Shown: positions 44,219 to 52,610, numbered from the stretch's first letter. The stretch is 64,000 nucleotides of DNA from an uncultured Desulfuromusa sp. (GCF_963675815.1 NZ_OY776574.1:1048001-1112000), one strand, 5' to 3'. Program-made: numbers and translations. The notes: generated by a model from the letters alone, not told the origin.

Positions 44219-44782
44219 GTGAAAAAAGCCTTGATAGTTGACGATGAACCCCTGATCAGACAACAGGTTGCAAAAGCTCTGGCTGATTACGGCTTTGACG
44301 AACTTTATGAAGCAGCTGATGGGTCGCAGGCCGTTGCCCTGGCGGCGCTGCATAAGCCACTTTTGACGGTCATGGACGTGACGATGCCTGTCATGGACGG
44401 CATTACCGCAGCAGATAAGATGAATCGTAACCCTTGTGGAGCGATTGTCTTATTAACCGGCAATACTGATAGCGAAACAGTTTCAAAGGCTCATGATGCC
44501 GGTGTTCATCAATACCTGATGAAACCTTTCAAGGAAGACCAGTTAAAAATTACGATTGATCTGGCAATTCATCAGTTTATTGAAATTTCCAATTTGCGGG
44601 ACGAAGTTGCCGCTCTTAAAGAAAATCTTGAAACCCGCAAGCTTGTCGATCGCGCCAAGGGTCTGCTGATAAAGCAGGGCCTCTCTGAACCTGAAGCCCA
44701 CAGGAAAATGCAGAAGCTGGCAATGAACAAGAGAAAAAGTCTGAAAGAAGTTGCCGAAGCCATCCTGTTGATGGAGGGATGA
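44219..44782 (+). CDS. ANTAR-domain response regulator (GnfR-like antiterminator)
   Basis: A two-domain RNA-binding response regulator. The receiver (about 1-115) has acidic residues DDE, phospho-Asp in TVMDVTMPVMDG and Lys in YLMKPF. A coiled linker (EVAALKENLETRKLVDRAKG) and ANTAR domain follow (LLIKQGLSEPEAHRKMQKLAMNKRKSL, given here in part). I prefer GTG at 44219, with AGGAAG six bases upstream. ATG at 44180 adds 13 residues but lies inside a strong hairpin. ANTAR proteins bind paired hexaloop hairpins to prevent termination; such structures precede nifH and nifB here. In Geobacter the homologue GnfR controls nitrogen-fixation genes in this way. Confidence 0.93.
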   Translation: MKKALIVDDEPLIRQQVAKALADYGFDELYEAADGSQAVALAALHKPLLTVMDVTMPVMDGITAADKMNRNPCGAIVLLTGNTDSETVSKAHDAGVHQYLMKPFKEDQLKITIDLAIHQFIEISNLRDEVAALKENLETRKLVDRAKGLLIKQGLSEPEAHRKMQKLAMNKRKSLKEVAEAILLMEG

Positions 44783-44795
44783 TCTGAGCAGGTAT

Positions 44796-45584
44796 GTGAC
44801 ACCGATCAATATGTGCAATTTGCCTCCCTGGTCAATTGCGTCTCAGTATTACAATCAAAACCCCCAGCAATTGCAGATTCAGGGAATTGATCATATCGGT
44901 AAACAACTTTTTTCAGAACTGGACAATATTCATAGCCCGGAAGAGCGCGGCTACCGCTTCCATGATTTTATGGATGTCCAGTTCCAGTTACATCAGTGGC
45001 AACGTGAAACTTCAAAAAACAGTCAAAAAAGTTTAAAGAACAGTTATCTCAGATTTTTACGTGGCTGGCTGTTCGATAGTAATTCCATCGAAGGAGCGGT
45101 TCTGAAAGGGTGGGTTGAGTCCAGGTTAGGACTGGTCCCAACCTTTCATCATGGCGTGATTAAGAATGTCGAGTCCGAAGAATACTATCGTTACCTGGTT
45201 GAGCGGATGAAAGGTTCGTCACGAACCAGTGCCATTTTTTCCCAGCTTGATCTCCTCTATGAATATGTTCAGTACGAATTGCGCCGATGTTTCTCTGGAA
45301 AAAAGTACCTGACATTATTCCGTGGTGTTAACGATTTAGAAGAACACAGCGTTATTGAAAACAGAGGAAAGAACCACTTCCTCATGCGTCTTAATAATTT
45401 AAACTCATTTACCAGCGATTTTGAAAAAGCCTGGGAATTTGGCTCACGGGTTTTAAAAGCAGACGTCCCACTCACAAAGATATTTTTTCTTTGTGGCTTG
45501 CTGCCGAAATCACTGTTTAAGGGGGAAGATGAATGCCTGGTTATCGGCGGCGAATTTGAGGTCAAGATCATGATTGGCGGTTAG
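44796..45584 (+). CDS. draT: NAD+-dinitrogenase-reductase ADP-ribosyltransferase DraT
   Basis: DraT inactivates the Fe protein NifH by ADP-ribosylating an arginine (Arg101 in the classic enzymes) when ammonium rises or energy falls. The 262-residue protein shows the family stretches LPPWSIASQYYN, FHDFMDVQFQLHQW, RGWLFDSNSIEGAVLKGWVE, LTLFRGVNDLEEH and FLMRLNNLNSFTSD. The substrate motif GCAGRGVI is present in the NifH encoded here. The start is GTG at 44796. The gene follows the ANTAR regulator by 13 bases, so it shares the glnK transcription unit. Confidence 0.93.
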   Translation: MTPINMCNLPPWSIASQYYNQNPQQLQIQGIDHIGKQLFSELDNIHSPEERGYRFHDFMDVQFQLHQWQRETSKNSQKSLKNSYLRFLRGWLFDSNSIEGAVLKGWVESRLGLVPTFHHGVIKNVESEEYYRYLVERMKGSSRTSAIFSQLDLLYEYVQYELRRCFSGKKYLTLFRGVNDLEEHSVIENRGKNHFLMRLNNLNSFTSDFEKAWEFGSRVLKADVPLTKIFFLCGLLPKSLFKGEDECLVIGGEFEVKIMIGG

Positions 45585-45713
45585 TGTCATGTTGTGTGTG
45601 AGGTGTCTGGTAAGTCGCCGTAATTTTTTTCCTGATCAATGAATAAAAATTCTCGACTAGCCATAGCTTAATCGGGATTTTTTTGAAGCGGAGCAGGGTA
45701 AAAAGGACAAGAC

Positions 45714-46637
45714 TTGGCCGGATACAGCACACATGACAGGACACTCGGTGTGGATGATGAAATTACCGCACGCGCCACAGCAGCTTTTCTAGGACTTGCC
45801 CTGGGAGATGCTTTAGGCGCAACGACGGAATTCATGACTCCCGCCGAGATAAAAACACAGTACAAAATCCACCGTAAGTTAATTGGTGGCGGCTGGCTGG
45901 GGATAAAGCCGGGACAGGTGACCGACGATACTGAGATGTCCCTCGCTCTAGCCCGGGCAGTGATTGAAACGGGAGGTTGGAACCTGCGGCAGATCGCCGA
46001 CAACTTTGTCGCCTGGATGCGCGGCAAACCCATCGATATCGGCTCGACAGTTCGCAAAGGTATCCGCCTCTACATGAACAAAGGGACACTGCAAGTCCCC
46101 CTTAATGAATGGGACGCGGGAAACGGCGCAGCAATGAGAATGGCTCCGGTTGCCCTGGTCACATTGGGAGATGAGCAGTTACTGGAACATTGCACTCTGG
46201 AGCAGGCCAGACTGACGCATCATCATGCTTTATCCGACGCGGGATGCCTCTGTGTCGGCCGCATGGTTCAAGCGGCTGTCCTGGGAGCCGACAGATTTGC
46301 TCTGCATGCATTGACAAGAGAATTAACAGAGGAATTTCCGACATTTCGATTCAATAAATATAAAGGTTTTGCATCCGGTTACATTGTCGACACCCTGCAA
46401 ACTGTTTTTAATTATTTATTCACAACCGGATCGTTTGAAGAGTGTCTGATCGGAGTTGTCAACCAAGGGGGCGATGCCGATACGACAGGAGCTATTGCCG
46501 GCATGATTGCCGGAGCTCTCTACGGTCAGGAACAGCTGCCGTGCAGCTGGTTAAAAAAACTGGATAAAAACGTCCGGCAGGAGATTGAAGAGTTGGTGCC
46601 GCAATTACTTTATCTGTCCCCATTGGGACAAAGATAA
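45714..46637 (+). CDS. draG: ADP-ribosyl-[dinitrogen reductase] hydrolase DraG
   Basis: DraG removes ADP-ribose from NifH and reactivates it. It has 307 residues with the ADP-ribosylhydrolase dimanganese ligands in GQVTDDTEMSLALARA and the C-terminal GDADTTGAIAGMIAGALYG. The substrate-site helix includes NGAAMRMAPVAL. The start is taken as TTG at 45714 (AAAGGA upstream); GTG at 45750 is also possible. It is 129 bases after draT, with an AT-rich spacer and no clear terminator. In characterised systems DraG is drawn to the membrane by GlnK-AmtB, and all four genes are present here. Confidence 0.93.
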   Translation: MAGYSTHDRTLGVDDEITARATAAFLGLALGDALGATTEFMTPAEIKTQYKIHRKLIGGGWLGIKPGQVTDDTEMSLALARAVIETGGWNLRQIADNFVAWMRGKPIDIGSTVRKGIRLYMNKGTLQVPLNEWDAGNGAAMRMAPVALVTLGDEQLLEHCTLEQARLTHHHALSDAGCLCVGRMVQAAVLGADRFALHALTRELTEEFPTFRFNKYKGFASGYIVDTLQTVFNYLFTTGSFEECLIGVVNQGGDADTTGAIAGMIAGALYGQEQLPCSWLKKLDKNVRQEIEELVPQLLYLSPLGQR

Positions 46638-46749
46638 TGGCGCCACCAAAAGTATTGAAAAATAAGAACCTTTCCCTTGGAACTCTGATATCCGAATGTA
46701 AAAACGACACCGGGATTCATTGTTTTCTTATTCATTCAGGAGTTTATCT

Positions 46750-46983
46750 ATGACTGAAAACACCTTATTACCTCTCAATCAAGTCGCTGAACAAATGGGC
46801 TCAACTGAGTTGAACGTGCTGATGCATATTAAACGGAAGAAGTTAAAAGCAGAAGAGCACGATGGCAAATGGTTTGTGGATCAGGAGAGTCTTAACAATT
46901 TCCTCTCGTCCCCAGACCGATCAGAAACAGTCGTCACCTGTAAAACGCATTGCTGTAACTCCGGTTGTGGTTCCTGCTCATGA
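46750..46983 (+). CDS. Small HTH-like protein with Cys-rich tail
   Basis: A 77-residue protein I cannot name. The first 55 residues resemble an excisionase-type or MerR-type helix-turn-helix (LLPLNQVAEQMGSTELNVLMHIKRKK, shown partly, then GKWFVDQESLNNFLS). The tail is Cys-rich (CKTHCCNSGCGSCS, six Cys in 14 residues), suggesting metal or Fe-S binding. The start at 46750 has AGGAG upstream. It overlaps the next gene by 4 bases (ATGA) and sits between draG and nifH, so a redox- or metal-sensing role in nitrogen fixation is possible but unproven. Confidence 0.7.
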   Translation: MTENTLLPLNQVAEQMGSTELNVLMHIKRKKLKAEEHDGKWFVDQESLNNFLSSPDRSETVVTCKTHCCNSGCGSCS

Positions 46984-47270
46984 CGATCGAAATCAAACCC
47001 TCGGATCTTTATTACAAATACCCCCGGAAAAAGGAATTCCGCGAGCAACCCAAATTCAGCGGAAAACCTGATACAAATCCCTTTGACCGGGATGATCAAT
47101 ACGAGGTCATTCCAATGTTGCAAGCCGTCATGGACAAGATCGGGACAACAGACGGGGCAGTGCTGGAAAAGCTGGAAGAGATCATGATTCAACAAATGCC
47201 GGCCTTCATCCAGACACGCGAAGAGGTTTTTGATTTTCTGGTTGCCGTTGTCGGGGAAAGGCTGGAATAA
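46980..47270 (+). CDS. Small nif-linked protein of unknown function
   Basis: A 96-residue acidic, probably helical protein, starting MTIEIKPSDLYYKYPRKKEF and ending EEVFDFLVAVVGERLE. I recognise no family. It starts inside the stop codon of the Cys-rich gene and ends immediately before the macrodomain gene (TAAATG), so the three are translationally coupled and probably function together. There are no Cys residues or membrane segments. Codon use looks like that of its neighbours. Confidence 0.7.
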   Translation: MTIEIKPSDLYYKYPRKKEFREQPKFSGKPDTNPFDRDDQYEVIPMLQAVMDKIGTTDGAVLEKLEEIMIQQMPAFIQTREEVFDFLVAVVGERLE

Positions 47271-47717
47271 ATGCAGAAACCGCATCTGATCAGCGGGGAC
47301 CTATGGGAACACCACCGTAACGGGGCAATCGTCGCCGTGACCACCGGTGGATTGCTGCTCAAAGACGGAAGATGTTCAATGCCCAGCGGCTGTGCCCGTC
47401 AGGCTGCCGATCGCTTCCCCTCTTTACCCTACACCCTCGGTGATCAGATCAGGAATTTCGGTATGCATGTTTTTGATCTCGGTCAGCACATCGTGTCTTT
47501 TCCAGTGGAAAACAGCCCTTTCGAGAATCCTGAATTGCGCATCATAGATCAATCCTGCCGTGAACTGGTTGAGTTGGCCAATTATAAACAGTGGCAGGAA
47601 ATCATCGTTCCAAGACCGGGATGTGGCCGGGGAGGGCTCGACTGGCAAGAGGTTGAACCCGTGTTGCGGCACTATTTCGACGATCGCTTTTATATTATCA
47701 CTCACGGAGAAAACTGA
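47271..47717 (+). CDS. Macrodomain-like ADP-ribose-binding protein
   Basis: A 148-residue single-domain protein. The pattern GAIVAVTTGGLLLKDGRCSMPSG, a central IRNFGMHVF strand and IIVPRPGCGRGGLDWQEVEPVL matches the short macrodomain class, in which the GCGxGGL loop contacts the distal ribose of ADP-ribose. An Asn-rich first loop as in MacroD-type hydrolases is not obvious, so it may be a binder rather than a hydrolase. It is encoded four genes after draT, next to the known NifH ADP-ribosylation pair. That suggests handling of ADP-ribose or removal of off-target marks; this is inference. Confidence 0.75.
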   Translation: MQKPHLISGDLWEHHRNGAIVAVTTGGLLLKDGRCSMPSGCARQAADRFPSLPYTLGDQIRNFGMHVFDLGQHIVSFPVENSPFENPELRIIDQSCRELVELANYKQWQEIIVPRPGCGRGGLDWQEVEPVLRHYFDDRFYIITHGEN

Positions 47718-48151
47718 TGGGCAGAACCGCTAAAAAAGGGGACAACGTCGAGATCCATTATATCGGCACGGTTGACAATGGCGCTATTTTTGACAGCTGT
47801 GATGACGAGTCCCCGATGCTGGTGACCCTTGGTCAGCAAGAAATTTTTCCGGCCCTGGAAGATGAGATTATCGGCATGCGTGCCGGTGAAGTCAAAAATA
47901 TTCTGATTAAAGCTGAAAACGCCTATGGACCACGATTAGACGACAACACCCTCGTCGTTGAAAGATCGTTATTTCCGACAAGCAAAACGATTGAAGTCGG
48001 GCAGAAGCTGACAATTGAATTCGCCGATGGGGAGCAGCGCATCATGCTGGCTATTAAAGTCGACGATGAAAAGGTGACTCTGGACGGGAATCACCCTCTG
48101 GCAGGGCTTGATTTAACCTTTGCTCTTAAGCTCGCAAGAATCATAACATAA
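47717..48151 (+). CDS. FKBP-type peptidyl-prolyl isomerase (SlyD-like)
   Basis: A 144-residue cytoplasmic prolyl isomerase and chaperone of the SlyD type. The FKBP half opens DNVEIHYIGTVDNGAIFDSC, with an inserted flap domain (residues 75-125) and the family ending GNHPLAGLDLTFALKL. The usual metal-binding His/Cys tail of E. coli SlyD is absent. It starts in the stop codon of the macrodomain gene. Placed just upstream of nifH, it could serve in Fe-protein maturation as the unrelated parvulin NifM does in Azotobacter; this is inference. Confidence 0.9.
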   Translation: MGRTAKKGDNVEIHYIGTVDNGAIFDSCDDESPMLVTLGQQEIFPALEDEIIGMRAGEVKNILIKAENAYGPRLDDNTLVVERSLFPTSKTIEVGQKLTIEFADGEQRIMLAIKVDDEKVTLDGNHPLAGLDLTFALKLARIIT

Positions 48152-48309
48152 GAGTCAGACAGCTTTTGCCCCAGACAGAACGATATGCCTAAAAAGTATT
48201 CACCAGCCCGCTGAAATAATATGCAGAAGCAGCCAAGAGAATCACTGCCATACGAGAATAACACAGAAACACGCTGTCATAATATGGACTTACATAAAAA
48301 AACAAAAGC

Positions 48310-48325
48310 TGGCACATAACCTGCT
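48310..48325 (+). promoter_or_regulatory. Sigma-54 promoter of nifHDK
   Basis: TGGCACATAACCTGCT is a close consensus match (TGGCAC, GG and GC 10 bases apart at 48311-48312 and 48323-48324). The predicted start is near 48336, only 16 bases before the first leader hairpin. Confidence 0.85.
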
Positions 48326-48351
48326 TTATAAAATTACAAACACACCAAAAA

Positions 48352-48425
48352 GAATTACATTGATGTAATTCCTCCCTGGCAATGAAGCCCGGACAGTCTT
48401 TGCTAAGCTGTTCGGGCTTTTTTTG
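48352..48425 (+). promoter_or_regulatory. ANTAR-responsive attenuator in the nifH leader
   Basis: Hairpin P1 is GAATTAC-ATTGAT-GTAATTC (48352-48371), with seven pairs and a hexaloop with A1 and G4. Hairpin P2 is CCTGGC-AATGAA-GCCCGG (48375-48392), again with an A1/G4 hexaloop and one mismatch in the stem. P2 overlaps the left arm of an intrinsic terminator, AAGCCCGGACAG (48385-48396) with CTGTTCGGGCTT (48408-48419), one G-U, then a T-run to 48424. P2 and the terminator exclude each other, which is the known layout of ANTAR targets. Confidence 0.85.
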
Positions 48426-48620
48426 TCCTTTCCACGATGGAATACGGAATACCCGCAGCAGCCGGTTGCCTGGCCGTTCAAGGGATTCCCACTTAACTCG
48501 AACATCAGGCTGATTTTAAGAATTGTTGCACAACATCAATGACGATGCCGCTCCGTGTAACGGTCAAAATCAGCCTCAACCAGACGGTCAAACCGTCATA
48601 AATATTCCAGGAGGAAAGTC

Positions 48621-49502
48621 ATGTCTGAAAAAAAGAAACTGCGTCAAATTGCAATCTACGGCAAAGGCGGCATCGGTAAATCAACCACAACACAAAACAC
48701 CGTGGCCGGTTTAGCGTCGTTAGGCAAAAAAATCCTGATCATCGGCTGTGATCCTAAAGCGGATTCAACCCGTCTTATTCTCCATGCAAAAGCCCAGGAT
48801 ACGGTTATGGATAAAGTCCGCGAACTCGGTACCGTAGAGGATCTGGAGCTGGAAGATGTCTGTAGGCGTGGTTATGGCGATGTCATGTGTGTTGAATCAG
48901 GGGGTCCGGAGCCTGGTGTTGGCTGTGCCGGTCGTGGTGTCATTACCGCCATCAACTTCCTTGAAGAAGAGGGAGCTTACACCCCTGACCTTGATTATGT
49001 TTTCTACGATGTCCTTGGTGACGTTGTCTGTGGCGGCTTTGCTATGCCGATCCGCGAAAACAAGGCCCAGGAAATATACATCGTTGTGTCGGGTGAAATG
49101 ATGGCCATGTACGCCGCCAACAACATCTGTAAAGGGATTGTCAAGTACGCCGCCTCAGGCAGCGTGCGTCTGGCCGGTCTCATCTGTAACAGCCGTAATA
49201 CCGATAGAGAGGCCGATCTTATCGAAGCTCTGGCTGCTCGTCTCGGTACCCAGATGATTCATTTTGTTCCTCGTGACAATCAGGTTCAGCGCGCTGAACT
49301 GCGCCGCATGACCGTTATTGAGTACTCCCCTGATCATCCTCAAGCACAAGAGTACAGGACTCTGGCTCAAAAAATCGTCGACAACGAAATGTTCATTGTC
49401 CCGACGCCACTGGAAATGGAAGATCTGGAAGACCTGCTGATGGAATTCGGGATCATGGAAGCAGAAGACGAGACCATTATCGGTGTGGCTGAAGGCGCTT
49501 AA
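48621..49502 (+). CDS. nifH: Nitrogenase iron protein NifH
   Basis: The homodimeric Fe protein passes electrons to NifDK with ATP hydrolysis. It has 293 residues, P-loop GKGGIGKS (14-21), switch I GCDPKADST, one [4Fe-4S] Cys in GVGCAGRGVI and the other in DVVCGGFAMPIRE. The Arg in GCAGRG is the DraT target, and draT/draG are encoded upstream. A strong AGGAGG site precedes the ATG. Expression is expected to need both sigma-54 activation and release of the leader terminator. It is transcribed with nifDK, separated from nifD by a palindromic spacer. Confidence 0.99.
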   Translation: MSEKKKLRQIAIYGKGGIGKSTTTQNTVAGLASLGKKILIIGCDPKADSTRLILHAKAQDTVMDKVRELGTVEDLELEDVCRRGYGDVMCVESGGPEPGVGCAGRGVITAINFLEEEGAYTPDLDYVFYDVLGDVVCGGFAMPIRENKAQEIYIVVSGEMMAMYAANNICKGIVKYAASGSVRLAGLICNSRNTDREADLIEALAARLGTQMIHFVPRDNQVQRAELRRMTVIEYSPDHPQAQEYRTLAQKIVDNEMFIVPTPLEMEDLEDLLMEFGIMEAEDETIIGVAEGA

Positions 49503-49534
49503 TTTTTCGTGTTATTGCCAGGGTGAATTATTCA

Positions 49535-49578
49535 GTTCGCCTCTGATTGTTGACAGGCAGGCGAACACAAAGTTCGCC
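49535..49578. repeat. Palindromic intergenic element between nifH and nifD
   Basis: Three alternating copies of GTTCGCC/GGCGAAC occur: GTTCGCCT (49535-49542), GGCGAAC (49560-49566) and GTTCGCC (49572-49578). They allow two alternative hairpins. The sequence type resembles interspersed intergenic repeats I know from other Desulfuromonadia, but it was not searched. Confidence 0.7.
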
Positions 49579-49604
49579 CCTACATCTTTTCGGGAGAAAT
49601 CTGT

Positions 49605-51047
49605 ATGGCTGAGAGAAAGCCCATAAAAGGAATATCCAAAGAAAGAACCGAACAGCTGATTGAGGAAACTCTCGCTGTCTTGCCGGAGAAGGCAAAGAAA
49701 AAACGGGAACCGCATCTGGGAGCTAACGAACCGGAAGCAACCACTTGTGCAGTTAAATCAAATAAAAAAGTTGTTCCTGGAGTCATGAGCCAGCGTGGCT
49801 GCGCTTACGCCGGAGCCAAAGGGGTTGTCTGGGGCCCGATTCGCGATGTCATCCATGTTTCCCACGGACCGATCGGTTGCGGTGTCTACAGTTGGGGAAC
49901 CCGACGCAACCTGATGAAGGGAATTCCGGGTGTCACTTCTTTCCCAATCGATTTCACATCCGACTTTCAAGAGCGGGATATCGTCTACGGGGGTGACATT
50001 AAGCTGGAAAAACTACTGCGCGAAGCGGATGAACTCTTCCCGTTGAATAAAGGCCTTTCGATCTTATCCGAATGTCCGGTCGGTTTGATTGGTGACGACA
50101 TCAACTCTGTCGCTAAAAAAATGGAGAAAGAGCTCGGTAAATTTGTCATTCCCTGTAACTGTGAAGGTTTCCGTGGTGTCAGTCAGTCCCTTGGACACCA
50201 TATTTCCAACGATTCTATTCGCGATCATGTCATCGGTAAAAGAGAGTTCAAAGAAGAAGCAGGCCCCTATGATGTTGCCCTGATTGGTGACTACAACATC
50301 GGTGGAGATGTCTGGGCGGCAATCCCCATCCTTGAAGAGATCGGCCTCAATGTTAAAGCGACATGGACCGGAGATGGTGAAATTGAAAAAATTGCCGCGA
50401 CGAACGCCGTGAAACTGAACCTGATCCACTGCTACCGCTCAATGAACTACATGTGCAAGGTGATGGAAGAAAAATGGGGCATTCCGTGGATCGAATACAA
50501 TTTCTTCGGACCCACTAAGATAGAGGAAAGCTTAAGGGCGATCGCGGAAAGATTTGACGCCAAAATCAAAAAGAACGTTGAAAAAGTCATCAAAAAATAC
50601 AAGCCACAGATGCAATCTGTGCTTGATGAATACAAACCTCGTCTTGAAGGGAAAACCGCCATGTTGTTCGTTGGTGGCTTACGCCCCCGTCATACCGTCG
50701 GCGCCTATGAAGATCTTGGTATTCAAATTACCGGGACAGGCTACGAATTTGCCCACCAGGATGACTATGATCGAACCTCACCGGAAATGGCCAAAGGAAC
50801 ATTAATTTATGATGACGTTTCTGAATTCGAATTGGAAAAATTTGTCGAAGAGCTCAAGCCTGACATGGTCGGCAGCGGAATTAAAGAAAAATACGTCTTT
50901 CAAAAAGCAGGCGTTCCCTTCCGCCAGATGCACAGTTGGGACTATTCCGGTCCATATCACGGTTACGATGGCTTCGAAATCTTTGCCCGAGATATCGATA
51001 TGGCCATCAATTCACCGACATGGGATCTGGTAAAAGCACCCTATTAA
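49605..51047 (+). CDS. nifD: Nitrogenase MoFe protein alpha chain NifD
   Basis: The catalytic subunit that carries FeMo-co. It has 480 residues. P-cluster cysteines lie in SQRGCAYAGAKG, HGPIGCGVYSW and SECPVGLIGDD, the FeMo-co Cys ligand is in NLIHCYRSMNY, and the FeMo-co His is in RQMHSWDYSGPYHGYDG. This marks a molybdenum-type enzyme, consistent with the mod and nifQ genes downstream. A GGGAG site precedes the ATG. All ligands are present, so the enzyme should be functional. Confidence 0.99.
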   Translation: MAERKPIKGISKERTEQLIEETLAVLPEKAKKKREPHLGANEPEATTCAVKSNKKVVPGVMSQRGCAYAGAKGVVWGPIRDVIHVSHGPIGCGVYSWGTRRNLMKGIPGVTSFPIDFTSDFQERDIVYGGDIKLEKLLREADELFPLNKGLSILSECPVGLIGDDINSVAKKMEKELGKFVIPCNCEGFRGVSQSLGHHISNDSIRDHVIGKREFKEEAGPYDVALIGDYNIGGDVWAAIPILEEIGLNVKATWTGDGEIEKIAATNAVKLNLIHCYRSMNYMCKVMEEKWGIPWIEYNFFGPTKIEESLRAIAERFDAKIKKNVEKVIKKYKPQMQSVLDEYKPRLEGKTAMLFVGGLRPRHTVGAYEDLGIQITGTGYEFAHQDDYDRTSPEMAKGTLIYDDVSEFELEKFVEELKPDMVGSGIKEKYVFQKAGVPFRQMHSWDYSGPYHGYDGFEIFARDIDMAINSPTWDLVKAPY

Positions 51048-51076
51048 AACTAACCGCAATCTACATTTGTTATTAA

Positions 51077-51123
51077 CCACAGAGACACCCGTAGAGACAT
51101 TTGTATCTGTTGTGTCTCTGTGG
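51077..51123. repeat. 12-bp palindrome between nifD and nifK
   Basis: CCACAGAGACAC (51077-51088) pairs perfectly with GTGTCTCTGTGG (51112-51123). No T-run follows. The sequence resembles widespread CACAGAGA-type intergenic repeats. It ends 23 bases before the nifK start codon. Confidence 0.75.
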
Positions 51124-51146
51124 TGACGATAAAGGAGTTTATCGCC

Positions 51147-52610
51147 ATGAGCGAAGCTGCAGTAAAACCATTGACTGAACACTCTGCCGAAGAGATTGAG
51201 AGGGTTCAGAATTGGATCAATACCGAAGAGTACAAGGAAAAAAACTTTGCCCGTGAAGCGCTGGTCGTCAATCCGGCCCACGCCTGCCAACCTCTTGGAG
51301 CGCAAATGGTGGCTCACGGGTTTGAAGGGTCATTACCATTTGTGCACGGTTCACAGGGGTGTGCGTCATACTTTCGCAGCACTTTCAGTCGCCATTTCCG
51401 TGAGCCTGCTTCAGCAACCAGCGATGCGATGACTGAAGACGGTGCCGTATTCGGAGGGCAGAACAACCTTTTTGAAGGGTTGGAAAATGCCTATACCGTG
51501 TACAAACCAAAAATGATACCGGTTTACACCACCTGTATGCCTGAAGTTATCGGTGATGACCTCACGGCATTCATCAAAAATGCCAAGCAGAAAGGGCTGG
51601 TACCGGAAGAGCTGCCGACACCTTATGCAAATACTCCCAGCTTCAACGGCACCCATATCCATGGCTACGACAGTATGCTCAAAGCCATTCTGATGAACCT
51701 GACCGAGGGGAATAAAATCGAAGGTAAATGTACCGGCAGGTTGAACCTCATCCCCGGCTTTGACGGCAACACGGGAAATCTCAGAGAGTACAAAAAATAT
51801 CTTGACGCCATGGATATCCCTTACACCATGTTTGCAGATATCACCGATGTTTTCGATTCGGTCTGTGACGGCACTTACCGCATGTACGCCGGTGGAACCA
51901 AGCTTGAAGATGCAGCAGACTCAATTAATGGCAAAGCCACCATTTCACTGATGAAATACTGTTCCCCCCACACGATGAAATGGATCGAAACTGAATATTC
52001 CGGAACCAAAGATGTTCTGCCGTTGCCGATGGGAATTCGTAAAACCGATGATTTTCTGATGAAACTCAGCGAATTGTTCAATAAGCCGATTCCCGAAACA
52101 TTGAAGGCGGAGCGCGGACGCGCAGTCGATGCGATGACTGACGCCCATCAGTATATCCACGGTAAAAAGTTTGCTATTGCCGGTGATCCTGATTATCTGC
52201 TCGGAATCGTATCTTTCTTACTCGAAATGGGAGCGGTTCCCTATCATATCATCTGTTCCCGTTCGACCAAGAAGTTCCAGAAAGAGCTGCAAGCTTTGCT
52301 CGATACTTCACCACTTTACGGTAAGCAAAGCAAAATCTATATCAACAAAGACTTATGGCACTTACGTAGCCTCTGTATGACTGATCCGGTCGACGGTATT
52401 ATCGGCGACACCCATTGTAAGTGGGTTGCCCGTGACGCCAAAATCCCACACTTCCGTATCGGCTTTCCGATCATGGACCGAGTCAATACCCACAGAACTC
52501 CGGTCATCGGCTATATGGGCACCATTAATTTCCTGACCCTCATTGTTAACAAGTTCCTGGACATCGTTGACGAAACTTGTGAAGACCAATGGTTTGAAAT
52601 GATGCGCTGA
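51147..52610 (+). CDS. nifK: Nitrogenase MoFe protein beta chain NifK
   Basis: The beta subunit that shares the P-cluster with NifD. The start is ATG 51147 (MSEAAVKPL), with AAAGGAG upstream, giving 487 residues. P-cluster cysteines are in NPAHACQPLGAQ, VHGSQGCASYFRSTFSRHF and YTTCMPEVIGDD. The length corresponds to the shorter class of NifK, without the N-terminal extension of Azotobacter. It is 100 bases after nifD and 24 bases before nifX. Confidence 0.99.
   Translation: MSEAAVKPLTEHSAEEIERVQNWINTEEYKEKNFAREALVVNPAHACQPLGAQMVAHGFEGSLPFVHGSQGCASYFRSTFSRHFREPASATSDAMTEDGAVFGGQNNLFEGLENAYTVYKPKMIPVYTTCMPEVIGDDLTAFIKNAKQKGLVPEELPTPYANTPSFNGTHIHGYDSMLKAILMNLTEGNKIEGKCTGRLNLIPGFDGNTGNLREYKKYLDAMDIPYTMFADITDVFDSVCDGTYRMYAGGTKLEDAADSINGKATISLMKYCSPHTMKWIETEYSGTKDVLPLPMGIRKTDDFLMKLSELFNKPIPETLKAERGRAVDAMTDAHQYIHGKKFAIAGDPDYLLGIVSFLLEMGAVPYHIICSRSTKKFQKELQALLDTSPLYGKQSKIYINKDLWHLRSLCMTDPVDGIIGDTHCKWVARDAKIPHFRIGFPIMDRVNTHRTPVIGYMGTINFLTLIVNKFLDIVDETCEDQWFEMMR

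Larger units (their letters stand above)
48152..48620. other. nifH upstream region
   Basis: About 470 bases with no gene. It contains a sigma-54 promoter, an ANTAR-type attenuator, and a further 195 bases of leader down to the AGGAGG ribosome site of nifH. In that last part GACGGTCAAACCGTC forms a small hairpin near 48580. Confidence 0.7.
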
